DNA of 64,000 nucleotides from an uncultured Phocaeicola sp. Lineage in GTDB: Bacteria > Bacteroidota > Bacteroidia > Bacteroidales > Bacteroidaceae. The stretch spans positions 33,248 to 97,247 of the forward strand of contig CALUET010000009.1 of NCBI GenBank assembly GCA_944319745.1, read 5' to 3'. A program made the translations under genes and the position numbers. The notes below the pieces were generated by a model. That model ran no database searches. It was not told the DNA's origin and was given only the letters and a program-made list of their open reading frames with translations. Positions 37,449 through 46,304 of this stretch are shown in pieces; the stretch's first letter is position 1, and every line of letters begins with the position of its first letter.

Positions 37449-37468
37449 ATCATTATATCAGGATCTTT

Positions 37469-39655
37469 TTATTTCTGCTCTCTTTTGCGATGAAAATTTT
37501 TCTCCCGCTTTTGCTGCTCTTCACCGGCGTTCATGCCCTCCGGTTTAGGGAGCAATGCTTTATGAGACAACTTAAATTTCCCTGTTTTCGGATCAATATC
37601 CAGCAGTTTCACTTCGATCTCGTCACCTTCTTTCAGGCCGGTTTCTTCTATGGTTTCGAAACGTTTCCAGTCAATCTCCGAGATGTGCAGCAAACCATCC
37701 TTGCCCGGAAGGAACTCAACAAAAGCTCCGTAAGGCATTACAGAACGGACTTTCCCGACATACGTCTCGCCCACTTCAGGCACGGCAACAATTGTTTTTA
37801 TCAGACGCATGGCATCATCTATCGATTTCTTATTGTTCCCCGAAACTTCTATTCGGCCTACTCCGTCTATTTCTTCGATGGTAATGGTTGCACCTGTTTC
37901 CTCTTGCATACCCTGAATTATCTTTCCTCCCGGGCCTATAACGGCACCAATGAACTCCTTCGGTATGGTCATTGTTTCAATACGCGGAGCGTGAGGTTTC
38001 AGTTCCGGACGAGGTTCGGCAATACATTCGGTAAGTTTTCCCAAGATATATTCCCGGCCTTGTTTAGCCTGAAGCAATGCTTTCTCAAGAATGTCGTAAG
38101 TCAAACCATCGCATTTTATATCCATTTGCGTAGCTGTAATACCGTCTTTTGTACCGGTCACCTTGAAGTCCATATCACCCAAATGGTCTTCATCACCCAA
38201 AATATCGGAAAGAACGGCATATTTTTCTTCGCCGGCATTTTTAATCAATCCCATTGCAATACCGGAAACCGGCTTTTTAATAGGCACACCTGCATCCATC
38301 AATGCCAAGGTTCCGGCACAAACTGTTGCCATAGAAGACGAACCGTTTGACTCCAAGATATCGGAAACCACACGCACACAATACGGATAATTTTCAGGAA
38401 TCTGCCCTTTCAATGCACGCCATGCCAAATGACCATGACCAATTTCACGCCGTCCTACCCCGCGTTGTGCCTTTGCTTCTCCGGTAGAGAAGGGCGGGAA
38501 ATTATAATGCAACAGGAAACGTTCTTTATGTTGATCCAGTACATCGTCGACAACTTTCTCGTCCAACTTCGTACCTAACGTAACCGTACTTAAAGATTGC
38601 GTCTCCCCTCGTGTGAAAATTGACGAACCGTGAGGTCCCGGAAGCGGACTTACTTCGCACCATATCGGGCGAATCTCGGTCGTTGTACGCCCGTCCAGAC
38701 GTTTACCCTCATCAAGGATGCAACGGCGCATTGCTTCTTTTTCCACATCATGATAGTAACGGTCAATCATAGGAGCCTTTTCTTCCAGTTCCTCTTCCGT
38801 GTACTGTGACTTAAACTCCTCGCATATTGCATCGAAAGCATCCTGACGCTCATGCTTGTTTTTATTGCCGGAAGCGGCTACGGCATAAGCTTTTTCATAG
38901 CAAGCGTCGTGAACGGCCTTACGCAAATCTTCGTCGTTCTCTTCATGACAATACTCTCTTTTTACCGTCTTGCCTACTTCTTCCATCAATTCCATCTGCG
39001 CCTTGCAATGTACTTTTATGGCTTCATGAGCAAATTTCATGGCTTCCAACAAGTCTTGTTCCGACACTTCTTTCATTTCTCCTTCCACCATCATGATATT
39101 TTCATAGGTAGCTGCTACCATAATGTCCATATCGGCTTTCTTCAAAGCTTCAAATGTAGGATCAATAACAAACTTACCGTCGATGCGAGCCACCCTGACT
39201 TCCGAGATAGGACCTCCGAAAGGTATATCGGAAACGGCGAGAGCAGCCGATGCGGCTAACCCGGCCAATGCATCCGGCATATCCACTCCGTCGGCTGAAA
39301 AAAGGATAATGTTTACATAAACTTCCGCATGGAAATTATCTGGGAACAACGGACGTAATGCACGGTCAACCAGACGACATGTCAGGATCTCGTAATCCGA
39401 TGCCTTACCTTCCCGCTTCGTAAATCCGCCGGGAAAACGTCCGAATGCTGAATATTTTTCTTTGTATTCTACCTGAAGAGGCATAAAATCTGTACCGGGA
39501 ACTGCATCTTTTGCTGCACAAACAGTCGCCAACAACATGGTATTACCCATACGTAGCATAACAGCACCGTCTGCCTGTTTTGCCAGCTTTCCCGTCTCGA
39601 GCGTAATGGTTCTTCCATCTTCCAACTCGATCGTCTTAACAATAGGATTAATCAT
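37469..39655 (-). CDS. pnp: Polyribonucleotide nucleotidyltransferase (PNPase)
   Basis: 728 aa. Two RNase PH-like halves are joined by a helical linker ([111 protein letters not shown]). Then a KH domain ([20 protein letters not shown]) and an S1 domain ([20 protein letters not shown]). The last ~20 residues are basic. It degrades RNA from the 3' end with phosphate. Single gene with its own promoter. Confidence 0.97.
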   Translation of the reverse strand: MINPIVKTIELEDGRTITLETGKLAKQADGAVMLRMGNTMLLATVCAAKDAVPGTDFMPLQVEYKEKYSAFGRFPGGFTKREGKASDYEILTCRLVDRALRPLFPDNFHAEVYVNIILFSADGVDMPDALAGLAASAALAVSDIPFGGPISEVRVARIDGKFVIDPTFEALKKADMDIMVAATYENIMMVEGEMKEVSEQDLLEAMKFAHEAIKVHCKAQMELMEEVGKTVKREYCHEENDEDLRKAVHDACYEKAYAVAASGNKNKHERQDAFDAICEEFKSQYTEEELEEKAPMIDRYYHDVEKEAMRRCILDEGKRLDGRTTTEIRPIWCEVSPLPGPHGSSIFTRGETQSLSTVTLGTKLDEKVVDDVLDQHKERFLLHYNFPPFSTGEAKAQRGVGRREIGHGHLAWRALKGQIPENYPYCVRVVSDILESNGSSSMATVCAGTLALMDAGVPIKKPVSGIAMGLIKNAGEEKYAVLSDILGDEDHLGDMDFKVTGTKDGITATQMDIKCDGLTYDILEKALLQAKQGREYILGKLTECIAEPRPELKPHAPRIETMTIPKEFIGAVIGPGGKIIQGMQEETGATITIEEIDGVGRIEVSGNNKKSIDDAMRLIKTIVAVPEVGETYVGKVRSVMPYGAFVEFLPGKDGLLHISEIDWKRFETIEETGLKEGDEIEVKLLDIDPKTGKFKLSHKALLPKPEGMNAGEEQQKREKNFHRKREQK

Positions 39656-39695
39656 AAGATTCTTTTTAATATAATTTTTTCATGAAAATACATGC

Positions 39696-39703
39696 AAAGA
39701 TAC
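39696..39703 (-). promoter_or_regulatory. Candidate -7 box of pnp
   Basis: TATCTTTG on the minus strand, about 40 bp before the start codon; no clear -33 element. Confidence 0.5.
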
Positions 39704-39873
39704 AGATTTTATTATTGCAACCGTGTGAAAATGAATAAAACTTTTTGTCAAATTAATATTTCATCGGCATCTTCAAACAAAAAGACAAGGTTCTTCGGTG
39801 AAAAAGAAGGATACGTTTATCTGATTCTTACCGTTAAATTTTCACCAGCAACAGGTAATTTACAAAAGAAAAG

Positions 39874-39904
39874 CTTGGTCAACTCATGGGAAAGTGTAAC
39901 TTTG
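39874..39904 (+). promoter_or_regulatory. Candidate promoter of the DUF4369/redoxin gene
   Basis: CTTG at 39874-39877, 19 bp, TAACTTTG at 39897-39904. The start codon follows 25 bp later. Confidence 0.6.
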
Positions 39905-39929
39905 CAAACAAAATTTAAAGAATTATTTG

Positions 39930-41078
39930 ATGAAAAAAAATATCATTTTCAGTGCCATCGCCTTATTAATGGGAGCATTGACGGCATGCAACAACACTCC
40001 TTCGTTCAACGTTCAGGGCAAAATAACCGAGGCCTCTGACAAAATGCTGTACTTCGAACAGACAGGCATTGAAAACATCACCGCACTGGATTCGGTAAAA
40101 TTGAATGACACGGGCGAATTCCATTTCAAACAAGAAAGCCCGAATGCTCCCGACTTCTATCGGCTGCGCATCGATAACAAAATCATCAATTTTGCAGTAG
40201 ACTCAACCGAGAATATCGAAATCAATGCAAATCTTGCCAATTTCTCCACCGGGTACGACATAAAAGGCTCCGACAATAATACCAGAATAAAAGAACTGGT
40301 TCTTCTGCAAGCCGAATTGCAAGCCCGCATAAATCAGTGGGAGAAGTCAGGTATGCCGGTAGGAATTTTTCAAGACAGCCTGACAAATGCCATTAACGCA
40401 TACAAGAATACGGTAAAACGAAATTATATTTTTGCAATGCCTTACGTTACTTCTTCTTATTTTGCGCTGTTCCAAGAAGTAAACGGCTTCATGATTTTCG
40501 AGCCTTTGGTCGATAAAGAAGACTTAAAATGCTTTGCCGCTGTTGCAACCAGCATGAACAATCGGTATCCGCATGCCGACCGTTCAAGAAATCTATACAA
40601 CATGGTCATCAAAGGAATGAAAAATGCGCGCCAAACAGAGACACAACCTTTAGACATTCCTGAAAACAAAATACAAGAAGCCGGCCTTATTGATGTTCCG
40701 TTGAAGGATATAGAAGGGAAAACTCATCACCTTACAGATTTAAAAGGTAAGGTTGTAGTACTGGAATTCACGGCATATCAAAGCGCAACATCGGGGGCGC
40801 ACAATCTGGCTCTGAGGGAAATTTACAATAAATACGCGCCGAAAGGACTGGAAGTTTACCAGGTTTCGCTCGATACAGACGAACATTTTTGGAAAACAGC
40901 GGCAGACAATCTGCCGTGGATCTGCGTCCGTGATCCGCAAGGACCTTATTCTTCTTTCGCAACCATATATGGTTTGACAGAATTGCCCACTGCTTTTCTA
41001 ATAAACAGGGAGAATGAACTATGTGTACGCATCGATAAAAACAGCAATTTAGAGCAAGAAATAAAGAAATTATTATAA
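39930..41078 (+). CDS. DUF4369 / thioredoxin-like lipoprotein lacking the CxxC motif
   Basis: 382 aa. The ATG at 39930 is preferred to a TTG just before it. The lipobox is MGALTAC. Residues ~28-115 are DUF4369-like (FNVQGKITEASDKMLYFEQT). Residues ~235-380 form a redoxin domain: DVPLKDIEGKTHHLTDLKGK, GLEVYQVSLDTDEHFWKTAA, LTELPTAFLINREN. Where most family members have WCxxC, this one reads LEFTAYQSATSGAHNLALRE, so it has no redox Cys pair and probably cannot reduce disulfides. It may be a binding or inactive relative. Confidence 0.85.
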   Translation: MKKNIIFSAIALLMGALTACNNTPSFNVQGKITEASDKMLYFEQTGIENITALDSVKLNDTGEFHFKQESPNAPDFYRLRIDNKIINFAVDSTENIEINANLANFSTGYDIKGSDNNTRIKELVLLQAELQARINQWEKSGMPVGIFQDSLTNAINAYKNTVKRNYIFAMPYVTSSYFALFQEVNGFMIFEPLVDKEDLKCFAAVATSMNNRYPHADRSRNLYNMVIKGMKNARQTETQPLDIPENKIQEAGLIDVPLKDIEGKTHHLTDLKGKVVVLEFTAYQSATSGAHNLALREIYNKYAPKGLEVYQVSLDTDEHFWKTAADNLPWICVRDPQGPYSSFATIYGLTELPTAFLINRENELCVRIDKNSNLEQEIKKLL

Positions 41079-41114
41079 CATGTCAAAAAGCATGTGAAAA
41101 TAACCGGGACAGAG

Positions 41115-41146
41115 TTTGGCGATTCAAATAAAAGAGCTTACCTTTG
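41115..41146 (+). promoter_or_regulatory. Promoter of greA leader
   Basis: TTTG at 41115-41118, 20 bp, TACCTTTG at 41139-41146: a perfect match to both boxes. The expected start is near 41152, about 100 nt before greA, with a hairpin in between. Confidence 0.8.
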
Positions 41147-41169
41147 TCAAAAGTAAAGATATAGGAGGG

Positions 41170-41205
41170 TTCCGACATATATTCGCATGTCGGAATTCTT
41201 TTTTA
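41170..41205 (+). terminator. Hairpin with T run in the greA leader, possible attenuator
   Basis: TTCCGACAT and ATGTCGGAA enclose an 8-nt loop and are followed by TTCTTTTTTATTT. It looks like a full intrinsic terminator but lies downstream of the greA promoter and 50 bp before the greA ATG. It could end a ~50-nt leader RNA or end the preceding gene's transcript. Confidence 0.75.
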
Positions 41206-41254
41206 TTTATGGGATAAAAGAAACATTTTAACGAATAGTAAAGGAGAAAGAGTT

Positions 41255-41719
41255 ATGGCTTATATGTCAGAAGAAGGTTATCAGAAACTGGTGGCCGAAT
41301 TAAAGCATCTGGAAGCAGTTGAAAGGCCGAAAATAGTAGCAGCAATTGCTGAAGCACGCGACAAAGGTGACCTGTCGGAAAACGCCGAATATGATGCAGC
41401 AAAGGAAGCTCAAGGCATGTTGGAGATGAAGATTAACCAATTGAAAGCCACTATTGGTGATGCAAAAATTATAGATACTTCAAAACTGAATGCCGACACC
41501 GTACAAATATTAACGCGCGTTGAACTGAAAAATGTGAAAACAGGCATGAAAATGGCTTACACCATCGTATCGGAAAGCGAAGCCAATCTGAAACAAGGAA
41601 AGATATCTGTCAATACGCCCATCGCACAAGGATTGCTCGGGAAAAAGGTTGGAGATATCGCAGAAATTACAATTCCGCAAGGAAAGATCAGTTTGGAAAT
41701 AACAGGAATATCCTTTTAA
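41255..41719 (+). CDS. greA: Transcription elongation factor GreA
   Basis: 154 aa, a normal size. The N-terminal coiled coil carries the conserved acidic tip (AEARDKGDLSENAEYDAAKE). The C-terminal FKBP-like part reads SEANLKQGKISVNTPIAQGL and LLGKKVGDIAEITIPQGK. GreA lets stalled RNA polymerase cleave backtracked RNA. It has a good ribosome-binding site (AGGAGAAAG) 5 bp before ATG and a promoter-plus-hairpin leader. Confidence 0.96.
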   Translation: MAYMSEEGYQKLVAELKHLEAVERPKIVAAIAEARDKGDLSENAEYDAAKEAQGMLEMKINQLKATIGDAKIIDTSKLNADTVQILTRVELKNVKTGMKMAYTIVSESEANLKQGKISVNTPIAQGLLGKKVGDIAEITIPQGKISLEITGISF

Positions 41720-41725
41720 TCATAC

Positions 41726-41760
41726 AGGCAAGTTCGATATTATTATCGGCTTGCCTTATT
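41726..41760 (+). terminator. Terminator after greA
   Basis: AGGCAAG and CTTGCCT with inner pairing (CGATA/TATCG), then a short AT tail. It is leaky-looking, so some read-through into the HIT gene is possible. Confidence 0.65.
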
Positions 41761-41793
41761 TATTACTTAATTACAAACTAAAAACTTACCATC

Positions 41794-42201
41794 ATGGCTA
41801 CGATATTCAGTAAAATTATTGCCGGAGAAATTCCAAGTTATAAAGTAGCAGAAAACGAAAAGTTCTATGCGTTTTTGGATATTAATCCGCTTACCAAGGG
41901 ACACACACTGGTAGTTCCCAAACAAGAGATCGACTACATTTTCGATTTGAGCGATACGGATCTGGCAGAGATGCACGTTTTTGCAAAACACATTGCGAGA
42001 GCCATTCAAAAAGCTTTTCCGTGCAAAAAAGTGGGCGAGGCAGTCATCGGTCTGGAAGTTCCGCATGCACACATCCATTTAATCCCAATCCACAAAGAAT
42101 CGGACATGTTGTTTTCCAACCCCAAACTGCAGCTAAGCAGTGACGAATTCGCAAGCATTGCCGAAAGCATACGGAAGAATCTGTCCGACGAAAACAAATA
42201 A
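41794..42201 (+). CDS. HIT family protein
   Basis: 135 aa. Starts ATIFSKIIAGEIPSYKVAEN and has the histidine triad in VGLEVPHAHIHLIPI-like form (LEVPHAHIHLIPIH). HIT enzymes hydrolyse nucleoside phosphoramidates or dinucleoside polyphosphates. Soluble and cytosolic. It lies 74 bp after greA on the same strand and ends at a hairpin shared with manC. Confidence 0.94.
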   Translation: MATIFSKIIAGEIPSYKVAENEKFYAFLDINPLTKGHTLVVPKQEIDYIFDLSDTDLAEMHVFAKHIARAIQKAFPCKKVGEAVIGLEVPHAHIHLIPIHKESDMLFSNPKLQLSSDEFASIAESIRKNLSDENK

Positions 42202-42226
42202 TCTTTCTCTCAATCCATATAAAAAG

Positions 42227-42257
42227 AAAAGGTCGCTTCCATGGAACGACCTTTTTT
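42227..42257. terminator. Bidirectional terminator between the HIT and manC genes
   Basis: AAAAGGTCG and CGACCTTTT, with inner TTCC/GGAA pairing and a T run; an A run is on the other side for manC. Confidence 0.8.
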
Positions 42258-42264
42258 ATTTCAC

Positions 42265-43308
42265 TCAGGAGAATTTATCTCCAAATTTTATTTCCGCATC
42301 GTTTACAAATTTTCGTATGGCATTCTGGTCATCTTTCTTACAAACCAGTATTGCATTATCACGAACAGCCACTAAATAACCTTCCAAGCCCTGCAGAACT
42401 GCCAAATTATTTTCCGGGACCAGCACGATATTATCGCGACAGTCATACAGCAAGGTATTGCTGTTTATAATCACATTGGCATTTGCATCTTTTGGAGAAG
42501 TCTCATACAACGCATCCCATGTGCCTAAATCTGCCCAACCGAAATCGCACAACTGCACATACACGTTGTCAGCCTTTTCCATAATTCCGTAATCGATCGA
42601 GATATTGGGACATGAAGCGAAGTCAGGTTTATCGCTTTCCACACGCGGACAGATGTCCGGCATCAGCTCCTGAAACGCCTTCAGAATCACATTCACATGC
42701 CAGATAAATATACCGGAGTTCCAATAAAACTCATTACTCTGTACAAACATCTCGGCAAATTCACGCGCAGGCTTTTCCACAAAGGTCTTTACCTTAAAAA
42801 AATCCTTCTCCTTCTTGTCGGTTATCTGAATATATCCGTACCCCGTTTCCGGTCGGCTCGGCTTTACGCCCAACGTAACCAATTTCTCCGAATGAGAAGC
42901 AAATTCAAGACCTTTCAGTATGGCTTCTTTAAAAACTTCGTCCTTCAATATCAAATGATCCGACGGTGCCACAACAATCGTTGCGTCGGGATTTATCTTT
43001 TTTATCACATAAGATGCGTAAGCTATTGACGGGGCAGTATTACGCCTTACGTCTTCCACAATGATTTGTTCTTCCTTAATTTCCGGAATTTGTTCCATTA
43101 CAAGCCTTTTATAGTCCTTATGTGTCGTTACATAAATCTGCTCTTCCGGAACAATCTGTTTATATCTATTAAATGTATCCTGCAATAAAGTCTGTTTGGT
43201 TCCGAAGAAATCTAAAAACTGTTTTGGCAAAGCTTTACGGCTATACGGCCAAAAACGCTGTCCCAACCCTCCGGCCATAATCACGCAATAATAATTGTTT
43301 TTACTCAT
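42265..43308 (-). CDS. manC: Mannose-1-phosphate guanylyltransferase
   Basis: 347 aa, the length of the nucleotidyltransferase-only form (no fused isomerase domain). Starts CVIMAGGLGQRFWPYSRKAL, the sugar-nucleotide signature; then IVEDVRRNTAPSIAYASYVI, VAPSDHLI, VEKPAREFAEMFV, FYWNSGIFIWHVNVILKAF and DFGWADLGTWDALYE. It makes GDP-mannose from mannose-1-phosphate and GTP, for cell-surface glycans or GDP-fucose. Single gene. Confidence 0.95.
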   Translation of the reverse strand: MSKNNYYCVIMAGGLGQRFWPYSRKALPKQFLDFFGTKQTLLQDTFNRYKQIVPEEQIYVTTHKDYKRLVMEQIPEIKEEQIIVEDVRRNTAPSIAYASYVIKKINPDATIVVAPSDHLILKDEVFKEAILKGLEFASHSEKLVTLGVKPSRPETGYGYIQITDKKEKDFFKVKTFVEKPAREFAEMFVQSNEFYWNSGIFIWHVNVILKAFQELMPDICPRVESDKPDFASCPNISIDYGIMEKADNVYVQLCDFGWADLGTWDALYETSPKDANANVIINSNTLLYDCRDNIVLVPENNLAVLQGLEGYLVAVRDNAILVCKKDDQNAIRKFVNDAEIKFGDKFS

Positions 43309-43643
43309 GATACAAGGGGCATTATTTAAAAAGTCTACGCTAAGATAATACTTTATTTCAAAAGATTTTATATCAGCCTCTTTAATTTGTGTTAGATAAA
43401 TTGTATTTTTCTCAATATCACGCCACGGGAATCATTTTAAAATCTCGGCAGAATAAAAATAAATCCTGCCTTTGCGTAAAATACTTCCCGGGAAACTTTA
43501 TTCAAGTGTCCCGCCATCTTTTTCAAAAGTAATTTCATCTTTTCAGAAAGTCATTTTATTTCGTATTTCCGTTTTTTCTTGCGTTTTATCTTGTATATTT
43601 GCTTCCGAGAATTTATTTAAAACGATATAATCTTAAAATTATC
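43309..43643. other. Intergenic region between divergent manC and glycosidase genes
   Basis: 335 bp, AT-rich, no gene seen. A plus-strand box TATATTTG at 43594-43601 is a candidate for the downstream glycosidase (leader about 35 nt). No clear manC promoter was found. Confidence 0.55.
43594..43601 (+). promoter_or_regulatory. Candidate -7 box of the glutaminase-A-like gene
   Basis: TATATTTG fits TAnnTTTG. No clear TTTG at -33 (GTTT only). Confidence 0.45.
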
Positions 43644-46169
43644 ATGAGAAATTTACTGATGACAATGGCAATGATTGCCGGACTAACGGGTAATGCCCAG
43701 ACAGCCGACCTGTTTTCTGCACCAAGGGAAAGCGATTTACGCCTTCCATCCGTGCCCATTATCGTATCGGACCCCTACTTTTCCATCTGGTCGCCTTACG
43801 ACACATTAAACGAAGGAATTACAGAGCATTGGACAGGAGCGAAAAAACCTTTGATAGGAGCTCTGCGCGTAGACGGAAAAGTTTACCGTTTCTTGGGCGA
43901 AGATAAAATAAATCTGGAAGCCATTGCGCCGATGACCGACATCGAACGTTGGGAAGCGTCTTACACTAATTCGCAGCCGGCCGAAGGATGGCAGGACATA
44001 CAGTTCAACGACAACGCATGGGAAAAAGGAAAAGCGGCCTTCGGTTCACGGGACATGCCCCGTATCAGTACGACATGGAGGGATTTAAACTCCGACATTT
44101 ATATCCGCCGTACAATCGAAATAAGCAATCCGGAAGACATAGCCGAGGACTTGTATCTCATCTATTCCCACGATGATGTATTTGAACTTTACCTGAATGG
44201 CGAACAACTTGTTTCCACTGGGGAGACATGGCGTAACGACATCGTCATGAAACTGTCTGATGAAATAAAAAAGAAATTGCAGAAAGGGAAGAACGTCATT
44301 GCGGCACATTGCCATAATACGACCGGGGGTGCTTATGTGGACTTCGGTTTGTACAAAGAAAAAGCCGATGCCGTTAAGTTTGATACAAAAGCAGTCCAAA
44401 CAAAAATCGATGTCTTGGCTACCTCCAGCTATTACACGTTTGAATGCGGACCGGTGGCACTGGATGTGGTTTTCACTGCCCCACAATTAATCGACGACCT
44501 TGATCTTCTGTCTACCCCAATCAATTACATTTCATATAACGTCCGTTCGCTTGACAAAAAAGAACACGATGTACAGATATATATCGAGACGACTCCCGAA
44601 CTAAGCATCAACGAAAAAGACCAAGCAACAACCGCAAAAGTCTTTTCTAAGAACGGCATTGCCTATGTCAAAGCCGGCACCATCGAACAACCGATCTGCG
44701 GAAAGAAAGGAGACGGAATCTGCATCGACTGGGGATATGCTTACCTTGCCGGAGCAAATGGCGGAGGAAAATCCGTAGGTTTGGGCGATTATTACGAGAT
44801 GAAAGAATCGTTCATCCGGACAGGCGCCCTGCAATCTATCAAAAAAGAATGGACCACTCGCCGGGAAACGGACAATCCGGCCATGGCTTACGTCCATAAC
44901 TTAGGGAAAGTTTCCGCCGATGGAAAGCGCAGTTTCATGATGCTGGGTTACGATGATATTTACTCCATTGAGTACATGTACGACCGCCGTATGGCATATT
45001 GGAAGCATGAAGGTAAAGTAACGATCTGCGATGCCTTTGAAAAACTGCGCGACAATTATCAAAGCATTATGGAACGTTGTCGTGCTCTCGACGAGATGAT
45101 TTACGACGACGCCCTGCAAGCAGGAGGGAAAAAATATGCGGAAATCTGTTCAGGCTCATACAGACAAGTCATATCTGCCCACAAACTTTTCACCGACAAA
45201 GACGGAAACCTGTTATGGTTCTCCAAGGAAAATAACAGTAACGGATGCGTCAATACGGTCGACCTGACCTATCCTTCCGCTCCGCTTTTCCTCATCTACA
45301 ATCCGGAATTAGAGAAAGCCATGATGACAAGTATCTTTGAATACAGCCGGAGCGGGCGCTGGAACAAACCTTTTGCCGCACACGATTTAGGTACTTACCC
45401 GATAGCAAACGGACAAGTTTACGGCGGGGACATGCCGATTGAAGAAAGCGGGAATATGGTAATCCTTACGGCTGCCATCTCAAAGCTCGAGGGGAATGTG
45501 GAATATGCCAAGCGCTATTGGGACATTCTGACCACATGGACCGACTATCTGGTTGAGCACGGACAGGATCCCGCAAACCAGCTTTGTACCGACGACTTCG
45601 CCGGACACTGGGCACACAATGCGAATCTTTCCGTCAAAGCAATTATGGGTATAGCCGGATACGCCGAGATGGCTCGCATGATGGGCATGGAAAAAGTGGC
45701 AGACGAATATGCAGCCAAGGCAAAGGAAATGGCCGTTAAATGGGAACAGATGGCAAAAGAAGGCGATCATTACCGCCTGGCTTTCGACCGTTCCAACACG
45801 TGGAGTCAGAAATATAATATGATTTGGGACAAGATGTGGAACCTTAATTATTTCCCGAACGACGTAATCGAGAAGGAAATCAATTACTATCTTACCAAAC
45901 AAAACGAGTTTGGTTTGCCGCTGGATTCCCGCAAAGACTATACAAAATCCGATTGGATTGTATGGACCGCTTCGATGTCTCCCGACAAAGCTACCTTCGA
46001 GAAATTCATCGATCCGCTTTACAAGTATATAAATGAAACGCCTTCGCGTGTTCCCATCAGCGACTGGTTTGATACAGTAACCAGTAAAATGACAGGCTTC
46101 AAAGCTCGTTCCGTTATCGCAGGACACTGGATGAAGGTATTGATGGATAAGGTTCAAAACAATAATTAA
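43644..46169 (+). CDS. Secreted DUF5127/DUF4965 (glutaminase-A-like six-hairpin) protein
   Basis: 841 aa with a signal peptide (~1-20, ending GNAQ). The N-terminal part (LPSVPIIVSDPYFSIWSPYD, LIGALRVDGKVYRFLG) matches DUF5127. An insert at ~85-240 looks like a carbohydrate-binding/GH2-like jelly roll (IYIRRTIEI, DVFELYLNGEQLVSTGE, KNVIAAHCHNTTGGAYVDFG). The C-terminal barrel (~420-835) has TVDLTYPSAPLFLIYNPELE, CTDDFAGHWAHNANLSVKAI, LNYFPNDVIEKEINYY and PISDWFDTVTSKMTGFKARS. Named glutaminase A by similarity to fungal enzymes, but in gut Bacteroidetes such proteins are usually suspected glycosidases. Substrate unknown. Confidence 0.85.
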   Translation: MRNLLMTMAMIAGLTGNAQTADLFSAPRESDLRLPSVPIIVSDPYFSIWSPYDTLNEGITEHWTGAKKPLIGALRVDGKVYRFLGEDKINLEAIAPMTDIERWEASYTNSQPAEGWQDIQFNDNAWEKGKAAFGSRDMPRISTTWRDLNSDIYIRRTIEISNPEDIAEDLYLIYSHDDVFELYLNGEQLVSTGETWRNDIVMKLSDEIKKKLQKGKNVIAAHCHNTTGGAYVDFGLYKEKADAVKFDTKAVQTKIDVLATSSYYTFECGPVALDVVFTAPQLIDDLDLLSTPINYISYNVRSLDKKEHDVQIYIETTPELSINEKDQATTAKVFSKNGIAYVKAGTIEQPICGKKGDGICIDWGYAYLAGANGGGKSVGLGDYYEMKESFIRTGALQSIKKEWTTRRETDNPAMAYVHNLGKVSADGKRSFMMLGYDDIYSIEYMYDRRMAYWKHEGKVTICDAFEKLRDNYQSIMERCRALDEMIYDDALQAGGKKYAEICSGSYRQVISAHKLFTDKDGNLLWFSKENNSNGCVNTVDLTYPSAPLFLIYNPELEKAMMTSIFEYSRSGRWNKPFAAHDLGTYPIANGQVYGGDMPIEESGNMVILTAAISKLEGNVEYAKRYWDILTTWTDYLVEHGQDPANQLCTDDFAGHWAHNANLSVKAIMGIAGYAEMARMMGMEKVADEYAAKAKEMAVKWEQMAKEGDHYRLAFDRSNTWSQKYNMIWDKMWNLNYFPNDVIEKEINYYLTKQNEFGLPLDSRKDYTKSDWIVWTASMSPDKATFEKFIDPLYKYINETPSRVPISDWFDTVTSKMTGFKARSVIAGHWMKVLMDKVQNNN

Positions 46170-46189
46170 CCGCATTCTTTCTTTCGGAA

Positions 46190-46232
46190 AAACAAGTTGT
46201 CTCCTCCAAAAAGCGGAGGCAACTTGTTTATT
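46190..46232 (+). terminator. Terminator after the glutaminase-A-like gene
   Basis: AAACAAGTTG/CAACTTGTTT with an inner CCTCC/GGAGG pair; short T tail. Confidence 0.7.
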
Positions 46233-46304
46233 ACATCTTATTGTTTTCCATAAGACATCCCGCGCATTATAATCCGTCACGGCGGGAGTTTCAATCAAAC
46301 AACT

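Noticed and set aside
37424-38350. Open plus-strand frame of 308 codons antisense to pnp
   Set aside because: It lies entirely opposite the strongly supported PNPase gene or overlaps its terminator, and has a Phe/Cys/His-rich composition with no motif.
45480-46298. Open minus-strand frame of 272 codons
   Set aside because: It is antisense to the glutaminase-A-like gene and lacks any recognisable domain.
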